Of a stretch of DNA of 64,000 nt, positions 18,271 through 25,777 are shown one piece after another (the stretch's first letter is position 1; every line of letters starts with the position of its first letter). Source of the DNA: Anaeromyxobacter paludicola (GTDB lineage Bacteria > Myxococcota > Myxococcia > Myxococcales > Anaeromyxobacteraceae). Below the pieces are notes generated by a model that saw only the letters and a program-made list of their open reading frames with translations, ran no database searches and was not told the DNA's origin. The position numbers and the translations under genes were made by a program. The stretch is taken from contig NZ_AP025592.1 in NCBI RefSeq assembly GCF_023169965.1, positions 2,542,001 through 2,606,000 on the forward strand, written 5' to 3'.

Positions 18271-18311
18271 GCCGCGACGCGACCCGCCGCGCCGCCGCGA
18301 CCCGGCTCACT

Positions 18312-18463
18312 CCCCGTACGGGTCACGACTCGGACCCGTTCGCCACCCGTACGGGTGAACTCCGAGTGCATCCCCGGAGCCGGGGAGGTTCGGCCGCAGG
18401 ACCGCCGGAATTGCGCGGCGCAATCGTCCGGATTGCGATGCCGGAGGGCAAAAGGTCTTTTGC
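18312..18463. repeat. Cluster of five perfect inverted repeats between convergent genes
   Basis: The 248 nt between livF and the convergent peptidase gene hold CCCGTACGGG palindromes at 18313-18322 and 18346-18355 (centres 33 bp apart; the second extends to ACCCGTACGGGT). They also hold TCCCCGG-AG-CCGGGGA at 18371-18386, ATTGCGC-G-GCGCAAT at 18410-18424, and GCAAAAG-GT-CTTTTGC at 18448-18463. Further GATTGCGAT and GCAATCG copies follow up to about 18495. The last hairpin has no following T-run on either strand. This could be a bidirectional terminator region or a DNA-binding site array; no gene is seen in it. Confidence 0.6.
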
Positions 18464-18518
18464 ACTCCGCGTGACAATCACTCTGAGCGCAATCGCCCCG
18501 CACCGCCTCCGGCGCGGC

Positions 18519-19313
18519 CTACTCGGTCTGGCGGATGGTCCAGAAGTCGGCCGAGAGCCCCTCGCTCTCGAGGTACGCGTACGGCAGCGTGAAGTACCCG
18601 GCCTGCCCCCAGCGCTCGCCCCACGAGTTCCGCACCAGGAACCGCCTCGCGGCGTCGTCGTACCCCACCGCCACCACCGCGTGTCCCCCCAGCATCCGCT
18701 CCTTCGGGCCGGGCAGGCTCGCCACGCCGGTGCGGGCCACCTCGGCGGTCTCGAAGCTCTCGTACACCGCGAACCCGAACACGAAGGGGAAGCCGGCGGC
18801 GAGGCAGGCCTTGAGCTGCGGGACGGAGCGCGCCACGCGCTTGTAGCGGAGCACCTGGAAGTCGAGCGCGACCTCGTAGCAGCGCTGCGGCGGCCGGGTC
18901 GCGAAGTGCGCCGGATCGTACGGCCAATCGCAGTCCCGGGGCGGCCGGCTGCGCTCGGGGCAGACGCCCTGCTGCACCACGCACTTGAGCCCGTCGCGCA
19001 GCATCGCGCCGGAGTCCTCGCTCACCGTCCCCTCGATGACGCGCTCGTTGAAGTAGACGAAGAGCCGCGACGGCATGAAGTCGGTGAGCCCCTCCTTGCG
19101 GCGCGCGAACTGGAACGCCGCGGCGACCGCGTTGGCGGTGCAGCTGCCGAGGTCTCCCTGGTCGTACGGCGGCGCGAACCCGGGCCGCAGGTCCACCGCC
19201 GCGGGCAGCGCCGCCACCGCCTCGGGCGGCGCGCTCCAGGCGAGGTCGCGGTGGTCGGGGAGATCGGGGATCCAGCCGTAGCGCTGCACCTTGCGAGTAC
19301 GCGGGGTGGTCAT
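18519..19313 (-). CDS. Papain-like cysteine peptidase (family C1A), cytoplasmic
   Basis: This 264-residue protein has all papain-family catalytic elements in order: oxyanion Q52 and nucleophile C58 in DQGDLGSCTANA, H211 in GGHAVVAVGYDD, and N229 in VRNSWGERWGQAGYF. The short N-terminal segment KVQRYGWIPDLPDHRD resembles the start of bacterial, archaeal and phage C1A proteins that lack a long inhibitory propeptide. No signal peptide is seen, so it probably acts in the cytoplasm or leaves by another route. The ATG at 19313 has a GGAAGGA site; a frame extending to 19382 lacks one. It is divergent from the hydrogenase operon, sharing a 344-nt upstream region. Confidence 0.85.
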   Translation of the reverse strand: MTTPRTRKVQRYGWIPDLPDHRDLAWSAPPEAVAALPAAVDLRPGFAPPYDQGDLGSCTANAVAAAFQFARRKEGLTDFMPSRLFVYFNERVIEGTVSEDSGAMLRDGLKCVVQQGVCPERSRPPRDCDWPYDPAHFATRPPQRCYEVALDFQVLRYKRVARSVPQLKACLAAGFPFVFGFAVYESFETAEVARTGVASLPGPKERMLGGHAVVAVGYDDAARRFLVRNSWGERWGQAGYFTLPYAYLESEGLSADFWTIRQTE

Positions 19314-19416
19314 GGTCCTTCCGCTTCTCGACGGTGTGACCCACAGTGTCAACGGGAAACGCCGACGGGCGGGGCTGCGCAATATGGTGTGCGCTGGTCC
19401 ACGATGCCTGCCCGGA

Positions 19417-19446
19417 CGAGTCGATTATCCGAAGGCGGTCGACTCG
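19417..19446. promoter_or_regulatory. Dyad-symmetric element in the hydrogenase upstream region
   Basis: CGAGTCGA (19417-19424) and TCGACTCG (19439-19446) are perfect inverted 8-bp arms around a 14-nt loop. A T7 tract begins 16 nt later. It could be an operator for a dimeric regulator, or a weak attenuator; the T-tract is too far away for a standard intrinsic terminator. Confidence 0.35.
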
Positions 19447-19572
19447 AGAATCGGTCGGCCTCTTTTTTTCTTGCTCTCCGTCAATTCGCCGACGTTTCTC
19501 CACTCGGGCGCACATCAAGAAACACCTCGATTTACGGGGCGTTCTCGCTTTCGTGGGCTCCATCCGGGACCG

Positions 19573-19586
19573 TTGATGGAGATCAC
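19573..19586 (+). promoter_or_regulatory. FNR/CRP-family-like binding site upstream of hybO
   Basis: TTGAT-GGAG-ATCAC matches the FNR consensus TTGAT-N4-ATCAA at nine of ten positions. A -10-like TTTTAT lies at 19612-19617, which would place the start of transcription near 19623 and the box about 43 bp upstream, the distance of a class II FNR-activated promoter. Anaerobic control of an oxygen-sensitive hydrogenase would make sense. The regulator itself is not in the window. Confidence 0.4.
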
Positions 19587-19657
19587 GCAGAGTCGGGGCT
19601 CGGCGGTTGCTTTTTATGTTGCACCGACTAATCTGCCGGCCCACGGAGGTAGGGCTA

Positions 19658-20782
19658 ATGGACAATTCGAGCTCCGGGGACAATCTTCTCGCCCGGCTGG
19701 AAGCGAAGGGTGTTTCTCGTAGAGACTTTCTGAAGGTCTGCACGATCGCCGCTGGCGCGGTCGGCCTCCCGGCCTGGGCCGGCGAGCAGATGGCGGAGAA
19801 GGCGGCAGGGGGAGCCAAGCCGTCCGTCATCTGGCTGCACTTCCAGGAGTGCACCGGCTGCACGGAGTCGCTCCTGCGCACTTCTCACCCCGGCGTCGCC
19901 GAGGTGATCCTCGACCTCATCTCGCTCGACTACCACGAGACGCTCTTCGCGGCGGCCGGGCACCAGATCGAGGAGGCGATGGAGCAGGCGATCGCGGCCA
20001 ACAAGGGCAAGTACGTCCTCGTGGTCGAAGGCGCCATCCCCCGCAAGGACGGCGGCATCTACTGCCAGGTCGGCGGCAAGAACGCCATCGACACGCTGAA
20101 CCGCGTGGCGGCCGACGCCGGCGCCATCATCGCCCTCGGCTCCTGCGCCAGCTTCGGCGGCGTGGCCGCGGCCGAGCCGAACCCCACCGACGCCACCGGC
20201 GCCCCGATGATCCTCAAGGGCAAGACGGTCGTCACCCTGCCGGGCTGCCCGGCCAACCCGTACAACCTGCTCGGCGTGGTCCTGCAGTACGCCACGTTCA
20301 AGACGCTGCCGAAGCTCGACAAGCTCGGCCGCCCCGAGTTCGCGTACGCCCGCACCATCCACGAGGACTGCCCGCGCCGTCCGCACTTCGACGCCGGCCG
20401 CTTCGCCCAGAAGTTCGGCGACGACGGTCACCGCGCCGGGTACTGCCTCTACAAGCTCGGCTGCAAGGGCCCGGCGACCCACGCCAACTGCTCGCTGCTG
20501 CCCTTCTGTGAGGTCCCGGGCGCCTGGCCGGTCGGCATCGGCCACCCGTGCGTCGGCTGCACGGAGCAGCAGGTCGCCTTCCGCGTGCCGATCCACACCA
20601 CCATCGACGTGGAGCGCCCCACGGCTCCCGGCACCTACCCGGCCATCCACCCCGACCACAGCGTCGTGGGCCCGGCCGCGGTCGGCCTCGGCGGCCTCGC
20701 CGTCGGCGCCATCGTCGGCGCGGGCGTCGTGGCGAGCAAGAAGCTCACCGCCGAGTCGGAGAAGCACGAGGAAAGGGAGTAG
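19658..20782 (+). CDS. hybO: [NiFe] hydrogenase small subunit, periplasmic membrane-bound (HybO type)
   Basis: This 374-residue precursor carries a Tat signal (VSRRDFLKVC) and the proximal-cluster motif CTGCTES with C65 and C68. Further motifs are GSCASFGGV, a distal His/Cys region (HEDCPRRPHF) and the medial-cluster region AWPVGIGHPCVGC. A C-terminal helix (GPAAVGLGGLAVGAIVGAGV) anchors it to the membrane. It passes electrons from the Ni-Fe site towards HybA/HybB. The Gly in CTGCTES means it lacks the extra cysteine of oxygen-tolerant Hyd-1-type enzymes, so an oxygen-sensitive enzyme is expected. One oddity is Cys where most relatives have Asn in the CPxxxFN-like segment (here CSLLPFC). The ATG at 19658 has a GGAGGT site. 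Confidence 0.93.
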   Translation: MDNSSSGDNLLARLEAKGVSRRDFLKVCTIAAGAVGLPAWAGEQMAEKAAGGAKPSVIWLHFQECTGCTESLLRTSHPGVAEVILDLISLDYHETLFAAAGHQIEEAMEQAIAANKGKYVLVVEGAIPRKDGGIYCQVGGKNAIDTLNRVAADAGAIIALGSCASFGGVAAAEPNPTDATGAPMILKGKTVVTLPGCPANPYNLLGVVLQYATFKTLPKLDKLGRPEFAYARTIHEDCPRRPHFDAGRFAQKFGDDGHRAGYCLYKLGCKGPATHANCSLLPFCEVPGAWPVGIGHPCVGCTEQQVAFRVPIHTTIDVERPTAPGTYPAIHPDHSVVGPAAVGLGGLAVGAIVGAGVVASKKLTAESEKHEERE

Positions 20783-20786
20783 GCCC

Positions 20787-21758
20787 ATGCGCATCTCCCG
20801 TCGATCCCTCCTCAAGGGGGCCGCGGCAGCCGGGGCAGCCGGCGCCGTCACGGCCCTCGCTGGAAAGGCGGAGGCGTCGGAGCACGAGTCCAAGCATCGC
20901 CCGGACGCGGTGGGCATGCTCTACGACTCGACCCTCTGCGTCGGCTGCCGCGCCTGCGTGACGAAGTGCAAGGAAGCCAACCAGCTTCCGGTGGACCAGT
21001 CCGCCATGCAGGGCACCGAGAAGGCCGTCTACGACGCGCCGAGCGACCTGAACGGCCAGACCAAGAACATCATCAAGGTGTTCAAGGACGGCGAGCGCTT
21101 CGCCTTCATGAAGCAGCAGTGCATGCACTGCGTCGAGCCCTCCTGCGTGTCCGTCTGCATGATGGGCGCGCTACACAAGGAGGGCGAGGGCACCCGCTCG
21201 TTCGAGGGCGAGAACAAGGGCACCGGCATCGTGGTGTACGACAAGTACACCTGCGTCGGCTGCCGCTACTGCCAGATCGCCTGCTCGTTCAACGTGCCCA
21301 AGTTCGAGTGGTTCGATCCGCTCCCGCGCATCGTCAAGTGCGAGCTCTGCAAGCACCGCGCGGACAAGAACAAGACCGGCCCCCTCGCCGTCGCCAACCC
21401 GGCGTGCTGCGAGGTCTGCCCCCGCGAGGCCGTCATCTACGGCAAGCGCGAGGAGCTGCTGGCCATCGCCAAGAAGCGCATCGCCGCCGACCCCAAGCGC
21501 TACAACGCCAAGGTCTACGGTGAGAAGGAAGGCGGCGGCACGCAGGTGCTCTACCTCGCCCCGGCGAGCGTGAGCTTCCAGGAGCTCGGCCTCCCCGAGC
21601 TGCCCGAGCACTCGGCCGCCTCGTTCTCGGAGCACGTCTCCCACACGCCGTACCTGCACGGCGTCACGCCCATCGCGCTGTACGCCACCGCCGCCTTCTT
21701 GATCCACCGGAACAAGAAGAAGGAAGAAGAGGCGGAGCACCACGAGGAGGGGAAGTAG
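20787..21758 (+). CDS. hybA: HybA-type four-cluster ferredoxin subunit of hydrogenase
   Basis: This 323-residue protein has a Tat signal (ISRRSLLKGAAAAG) and four cysteine groups, CVGCRACVTKC, CMHCVEPSCVSVC, CVGCRYCQIAC and CELC...CCEVC, for four [4Fe-4S] clusters. A C-terminal membrane helix near residues 295-310 ends in a charged tail, as in E. coli HybA. It connects the small subunit to the quinone-reactive HybB in the periplasm. It begins 4 nt after hybO and abuts hybB. Gene order hybO-A-B-C equals that of E. coli hydrogenase 2. Confidence 0.93.
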   Translation: MRISRRSLLKGAAAAGAAGAVTALAGKAEASEHESKHRPDAVGMLYDSTLCVGCRACVTKCKEANQLPVDQSAMQGTEKAVYDAPSDLNGQTKNIIKVFKDGERFAFMKQQCMHCVEPSCVSVCMMGALHKEGEGTRSFEGENKGTGIVVYDKYTCVGCRYCQIACSFNVPKFEWFDPLPRIVKCELCKHRADKNKTGPLAVANPACCEVCPREAVIYGKREELLAIAKKRIAADPKRYNAKVYGEKEGGGTQVLYLAPASVSFQELGLPELPEHSAASFSEHVSHTPYLHGVTPIALYATAAFLIHRNKKKEEEAEHHEEGK

Positions 21759-22982
21759 ATGAGCGCCCACGCACATCCCAAGGCCATCGGCGGGAAGCTG
21801 CTCGATCCCACGATGAAGATCCTCCTCGGCCTCTTCGGCATCGCCGCGGTGGTCATGGTGTACCGCTTCTTCACCGGCATCGGCCCGGTCAGCAACATGA
21901 CCGACGGCTACGCCTGGGGCATCTGGGAGCCGATCAACGTCGTCGTCTTCACCGGCATCGGTGCGGGCGCCTACTCGGTCGGCCTCCTCTGCTACCTGCT
22001 CAACAAGGGCAAGTACCACCCCTACGTCCGCCCGGCCGTGCTCGTCGGCGCCATCGCCTACTCGCTCGGCGGCTCCTCGATCGTCATCGCCCTCGGCCGG
22101 TACTGGAACGCGTACTGGCTCCCGGCGGTGCCGATCTGGAACCTGAACTCGGTGCTCCTCGAGGTCGCCGTCTGCGTGATCTCGTACGTGCTCGTGCTCT
22201 GGGTCGAGGTGCTCCCGGCGGTCCTGGACGGCGCGGCGTCGAGCAAGTCGCCGGGCTGGTCGCGCTTCGGCGCGAAGTGGGGCCAGCGGCTCTCGAAGGC
22301 GATGCCGTTCGTCATCGCCCTCGCGGTGGTGCTGCCGACCATGCACCAGAGCTCCCTCGGCGGCCTGATGCTCATCGCGACCACCAAGGTGGACCCGCTG
22401 TGGCACACCTGGGCGCTGCCGCTGCTCGCCCTCATCTCCTGCCTCTCGATGGGCTACGGCACCGTGGTGGTGCTGACCAACATCCTGGGGATGACCTGGA
22501 AGGCCAAGTACGACCAGGCGCTCTTCGCGGACATGTCGAAGGTGAACGGCGGCCTGCTGTTCCTCTTCAGCGCGATCCGCCTGGGCGACATCGTGGTGCA
22601 GGGCAAGCTGCACTACCTCGGCCGCCTCGACCACCACCTGTTCTTCTTCGTGCTGGAGATGGCGCTGTTCCTGGTCCCGGCCTTCATGTTCTTCTCGCCG
22701 AAGGTCCAGCAGAACCGGGGCCGGCTCTTCGCGGCCGCCCTCATGGCCATCGCCGCCGGCGCGCTCTGGCGCGTGGACGCCTACCTGACCTGCTACAACG
22801 CGGGCGAGGGTTGGGAGTACTTCCCGTCGATGGGCGAGACGATCGTCACCATCGGCATGGCGGCCATCGGCATCGCGGTGTTCATCTTCGTCTCCAGGTT
22901 GTTCCCTGTCGTGGTCGTCGATGACGCCCACCGTCACTCCAACGTCGGCGCCGACCAGGTCCGGTCGGCTGCCAGCCGGTAG
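21759..22982 (+). CDS. hybB: HybB-type integral membrane subunit (NrfD family) of hydrogenase
   Basis: This 407-residue protein has about ten predicted helices and the NrfD/HybB features AYAWGIWEPINVVVFTGIGAGAYSVG and ALGRYWNAYWL. It lacks haem, unlike HyaC-type anchors, and exchanges electrons with menaquinone. In E. coli the equivalent subunit permits reversible, proton-motive-force-linked catalysis. It starts directly after the hybA stop and is followed 10 nt later by the large-subunit gene. GC and codon use match its neighbours. Confidence 0.92.
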   Translation: MSAHAHPKAIGGKLLDPTMKILLGLFGIAAVVMVYRFFTGIGPVSNMTDGYAWGIWEPINVVVFTGIGAGAYSVGLLCYLLNKGKYHPYVRPAVLVGAIAYSLGGSSIVIALGRYWNAYWLPAVPIWNLNSVLLEVAVCVISYVLVLWVEVLPAVLDGAASSKSPGWSRFGAKWGQRLSKAMPFVIALAVVLPTMHQSSLGGLMLIATTKVDPLWHTWALPLLALISCLSMGYGTVVVLTNILGMTWKAKYDQALFADMSKVNGGLLFLFSAIRLGDIVVQGKLHYLGRLDHHLFFFVLEMALFLVPAFMFFSPKVQQNRGRLFAAALMAIAAGALWRVDAYLTCYNAGEGWEYFPSMGETIVTIGMAAIGIAVFIFVSRLFPVVVVDDAHRHSNVGADQVRSAASR

Positions 22983-22992
22983 AGGTGCTTAA

Positions 22993-24696
22993 ATGAGCCA
23001 GCGAATCACCATCGATCCAGTCACCCGAATCGAGGGGCACCTCCGCATCGACGTCGAGGTGGAGGGGGGCAAGGTCGCGAAGGCGTGGTCCACCGGGACC
23101 ATGTGGCGCGGCATCGAGGAGATCGTGAAGGGGCGCGACCCGCGCGAGGCGTGGGTCTTCGTCCAGCGCATCTGCGGCGTGTGCACCACCGTGCACGCGA
23201 TGGCTTCCGTGCGCTCGGTCGAGAACGCTCTCAACCTCGAGATCCCGATCAACGCCCAGTACATCCGCAACCTGATCGTGAGCGCGCACTCGCTCCACGA
23301 CCACATCGTGCACTTCTACCACCTGTCGGCGCTCGACTGGGTGGACGTGGTCAGCGCGCTGAAGGCCGATCCGGCCAAGGCTGCTCAGATCGGCCAGAGC
23401 ATCAGCGACTGGCACCTGAACAGCGTCCAGGAGCTCACGGCCGTCAAGGCCAAGCTCGAGTCGTTCGTGAAGGCCGGCCAGCTCGGCATCTTCACCAACG
23501 GCTACTGGGGCCACCCGGCGATGAAGCTCCCGCCGGAGATCAACCTCCTCGCCGTGGCGCACTACCTCCAGGCGCTCGACGTCCAGCGGAAGGCCAACCA
23601 GATCGTCGCGATCCTGGGCGGCAAGACGCCGAACATCCAGAACCTGGCCGTCGGCGGCGTCGCCAACGCCATCAACCTGGACAACCCGGCGACGCTGAAC
23701 ATGGAGAAGCTGTACCAGGTGAAGGACCTCCTCGACGAGGTCACCACCTTCGTGCAGCAGGTGTACTTCCCCGACGTCTGCGCGGTCGCGGCGCACTACC
23801 CCGACTGGCTCGGCTACGGCAAGGGCGTCAACAACTACCTCGCCGCCCCCGAGATCCCGCTCGACGGCAAGGGCACCAAGTTCGCGCTCCCCGGCGGCAC
23901 CCTCATGGCGAGCGACCTCAAGTCGCTCAAGCCCATCACCAAGTTCGGTGACGACTACTTCAAGAAGAACGTGGTCGAGGACACCGCCCGCGCCTACTAC
24001 GCCAACTCGGCCAACGCCCTCCACCCGTGGAAGGGCGAGACCAAGCCGGCGTTCAACGGCAAGTGGGATCCCGAGGGCAAGTACAGCTGGGTGAAGGCGC
24101 CCCGCTTCGACGGCAAGCCGATGCAGGTCGGCCCGACCGCCGCGGTGCTGGTCGCCGTCGCCTCCGGCAACGAGCCGATGACCCGCTGGGCGGTGAAGTG
24201 CCTCGAGGTGGCCGGCAAGCTCGCCGGCGCCAAGCTCACCCCCGCGGTCCTCGAGTCCACCCTCGGCCGCCACGCCGCCCGCTGCATCCGCGCCGCGGTC
24301 ATGGCCGAGCAGGCCCAGGCCCAGTGGAAGCTCCTCGTCGAGAACATCGGCAAGGGCGACACCGCCACCTACAACGAGCCCCACTTCCCGAAGGGCACGA
24401 TCGAGGGCGTCGGCTTCCACGAGGCGCCGCGCGGCCTCCTCTCGCACTGGTGCGTCATCACCGACGGCAAGATCGCCAACTACCAGGCGGTGGTGCCCTC
24501 GACCTGGAACGCCGGTCCCCGCGACGAGAAGGGCGTGATGGGTCCCTACGAGGCCTCCCTCGTCGGCAACCCCATCGCCGACCCGAAGAAGCCGCTCGAG
24601 GCGCTCCGCACGATCCACTCGTTCGACCCGTGCCTCGCCTGCGCGATCCACACGGTGGACGAGGACGGCAACGAGGTCACGGTGAAGGTGCTGTAG
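22993..24696 (+). CDS. hybC: [NiFe] hydrogenase large subunit (HybC type), catalytic
   Basis: This 567-residue protein holds the Ni-Fe site. The L1 motif is RICGVCTTVH with C61 and C64; the L2 motif is DPCLACAIH with C547 and C550. The 14 residues after H553 (TVDEDGNEVTVKVL) form the C-terminal peptide that the HybD protease removes after nickel insertion. It has no signal of its own and travels with the Tat-signal small subunit. The gene is the last of hybOABC and is followed 27 nt later by a strong terminator. Confidence 0.95.
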   Translation: MSQRITIDPVTRIEGHLRIDVEVEGGKVAKAWSTGTMWRGIEEIVKGRDPREAWVFVQRICGVCTTVHAMASVRSVENALNLEIPINAQYIRNLIVSAHSLHDHIVHFYHLSALDWVDVVSALKADPAKAAQIGQSISDWHLNSVQELTAVKAKLESFVKAGQLGIFTNGYWGHPAMKLPPEINLLAVAHYLQALDVQRKANQIVAILGGKTPNIQNLAVGGVANAINLDNPATLNMEKLYQVKDLLDEVTTFVQQVYFPDVCAVAAHYPDWLGYGKGVNNYLAAPEIPLDGKGTKFALPGGTLMASDLKSLKPITKFGDDYFKKNVVEDTARAYYANSANALHPWKGETKPAFNGKWDPEGKYSWVKAPRFDGKPMQVGPTAAVLVAVASGNEPMTRWAVKCLEVAGKLAGAKLTPAVLESTLGRHAARCIRAAVMAEQAQAQWKLLVENIGKGDTATYNEPHFPKGTIEGVGFHEAPRGLLSHWCVITDGKIANYQAVVPSTWNAGPRDEKGVMGPYEASLVGNPIADPKKPLEALRTIHSFDPCLACAIHTVDEDGNEVTVKVL

Positions 24697-24723
24697 GCAC
24701 CTGACCGCGCTCGACTGAACCTG

Positions 24724-24753
24724 GGGCCGGAGCGACGTCGCTCCGGCCCTTTT
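24724..24753 (+). terminator. Intrinsic terminator after hybC
   Basis: GGGCCGGAGCGAC (24724-24736) and GTCGCTCCGGCCC (24737-24749) form a perfect 13-bp inverted repeat with no spacer, followed directly by TTTT (24750-24753). It separates the structural genes hybOABC from the maturation genes and should reduce or end read-through. Confidence 0.75.
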
Positions 24754-24759
24754 CAGTTT

Positions 24760-24978
24760 CACGGGACATGCTGTCCGGCTTTCACACGGGACATGCTGTC
24801 CCGCCCCGCCGGCGGAGCCGTCGGGGCCCCACCCTCCGCTCGGCGGGTCCCTTGCGCTTCGCCTCCGGCGAAGCTCGGACATTTACACGGGACATGCTGT
24901 CCCGCCCCGCCGGCGAAGCCGTCGGGGCCCCACCCTCCGCTCGGCGGGTCCCTTGCGCTTCGCCTCCGGCGAAGCTCG
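24760..24978 (+). repeat. Tandem 93-bp direct repeats with a partial third copy, between hybC and hybD
   Basis: Two 93-bp copies at 24785-24877 and 24886-24978 differ at one base and are separated by 8 nt. A 17-bp partial copy lies at 24760-24776. Each full copy starts with the palindrome GGGACA-TGC-TGTCCC and ends with the hairpin GCTTCGCC-TCC-GGCGAAGC. Past the repeats, up to hybD at 25097, lie GGAGGGC-GCT-GCCCTCC (24987-25003) and CCCCCGC-TGC-GCGGGGG (25002-25018). No gene is seen in the 400-nt interval. The arrangement looks like a cluster of REP-type intergenic palindromes. Confidence 0.85.
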
Positions 24979-25096
24979 CCCGCCCTGGAGGGCGCTGCCC
25001 TCCCCCGCTGCGCGGGGGCCCCTCCCGCGCGAAGAACGGCGCCGGGTGGCGCCGGCGCTTGTGCTCTCCCTCCCCGGCTTGCTACGAGGTACCTCC

Positions 25097-25627
25097 ATGG
25101 CCCGCATCCTGGTTCTCGGCATCGGCAACGTCCTCATGGGCGACGACGCCCTCGGCTCGCACGTCATCAAGGAGCTGGAGGCCCGCTTCACCTTCCCGGA
25201 GGAAGTGACCCTCATCGACGCCGGCACGCCCGGCGTGGACCTCACCGCCTACATGGCCGGGCACGAGACGCTGCTCGTCGTGGACGTGGTGCGCGCCAAG
25301 GGCCAGCCGGGCGAGTTCCGCTACTACGACCGGGCGAAGCTCATGGAGAAGGCGCCCATGGTGGCGATGAGCCCCCACGAGCCGGGCCTGCGCGAGGCGC
25401 TCCTCACCGCCGACTTCATGGGCGTGGCGCCTTCCGAGGTGAAGCTCATCGGCGTCATCCCCGACGTGGTGGACCTCGGCGTCCGCCTCTCCGAGCCGGT
25501 CCGCGCCGCGCTGCCCCGCGTGATCGACGAGGTGGTGGCCGACCTCACCGCCCACGGCGCCGCCCCGACGCCGCGCGATCCGCCGGCCAAGCCCGACCTC
25601 TGGTGGGAGACGCCGCGCGGGATGTGA
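25097..25627 (+). CDS. hybD: Hydrogenase maturation endopeptidase HybD
   Basis: This 176-residue protein belongs to peptidase family M52: ILVLGIGNVLMGDDALG at the N-terminus, with D16, D63 and H94 at the positions of the nickel-sensing E16, D62 and H93 of E. coli HybD. It cleaves the C-terminal peptide of HybC once nickel is in place. The ATG at 25097 follows a GAGGT site. It is separated from hybC by a terminator and repeats and is followed by hypF after 150 nt. Confidence 0.93.
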   Translation: MARILVLGIGNVLMGDDALGSHVIKELEARFTFPEEVTLIDAGTPGVDLTAYMAGHETLLVVDVVRAKGQPGEFRYYDRAKLMEKAPMVAMSPHEPGLREALLTADFMGVAPSEVKLIGVIPDVVDLGVRLSEPVRAALPRVIDEVVADLTAHGAAPTPRDPPAKPDLWWETPRGM

Positions 25628-25777
25628 CGCCGCGCCCTGGCGTCCAGCCTGCCGGGGCGCCTCGGGGGGGCCTCACCGCCGCGAGCGGCCCCTTCCGGGT
25701 TGAAGGCTCCCCTCCCGGCTGGTACTCTCGGAAGTCCTAGCAGCGACGGGCGGTTAGATCATCGCTCGACCGCCCCG

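Larger units (their letters stand above)
19314..19657. other. AT-richer divergent control region between peptidase and hydrogenase genes
   Basis: This 344-nt region has clearly lower G+C than its surroundings and no credible gene. It holds a dyad at 19417-19446, a T7 tract at 19463-19469, an FNR-like box at 19573-19586 and the hybO ribosome-binding site GGAGGT at 19645-19650. It must contain the promoters of both divergent genes. Confidence 0.6.

Noticed and set aside
19607-19657. Upstream extension of the hydrogenase small subunit
   Set aside because: The extension would cross the putative -10 and the strong ribosome-binding site GGAGGT that serves the ATG at 19658.
24760-24978. CRISPR array at the 93-bp repeats
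   Set aside because: Only two full copies, an 8-nt gap, no spacers of equal length and no cas genes.
25700-25777. Longer HypF starting at the TTG at 25700
   Set aside because: The extra 26 residues have no conserved sequence and the TTG has no ribosome-binding site; the acylphosphatase domain begins shortly after the ATG at 25778.
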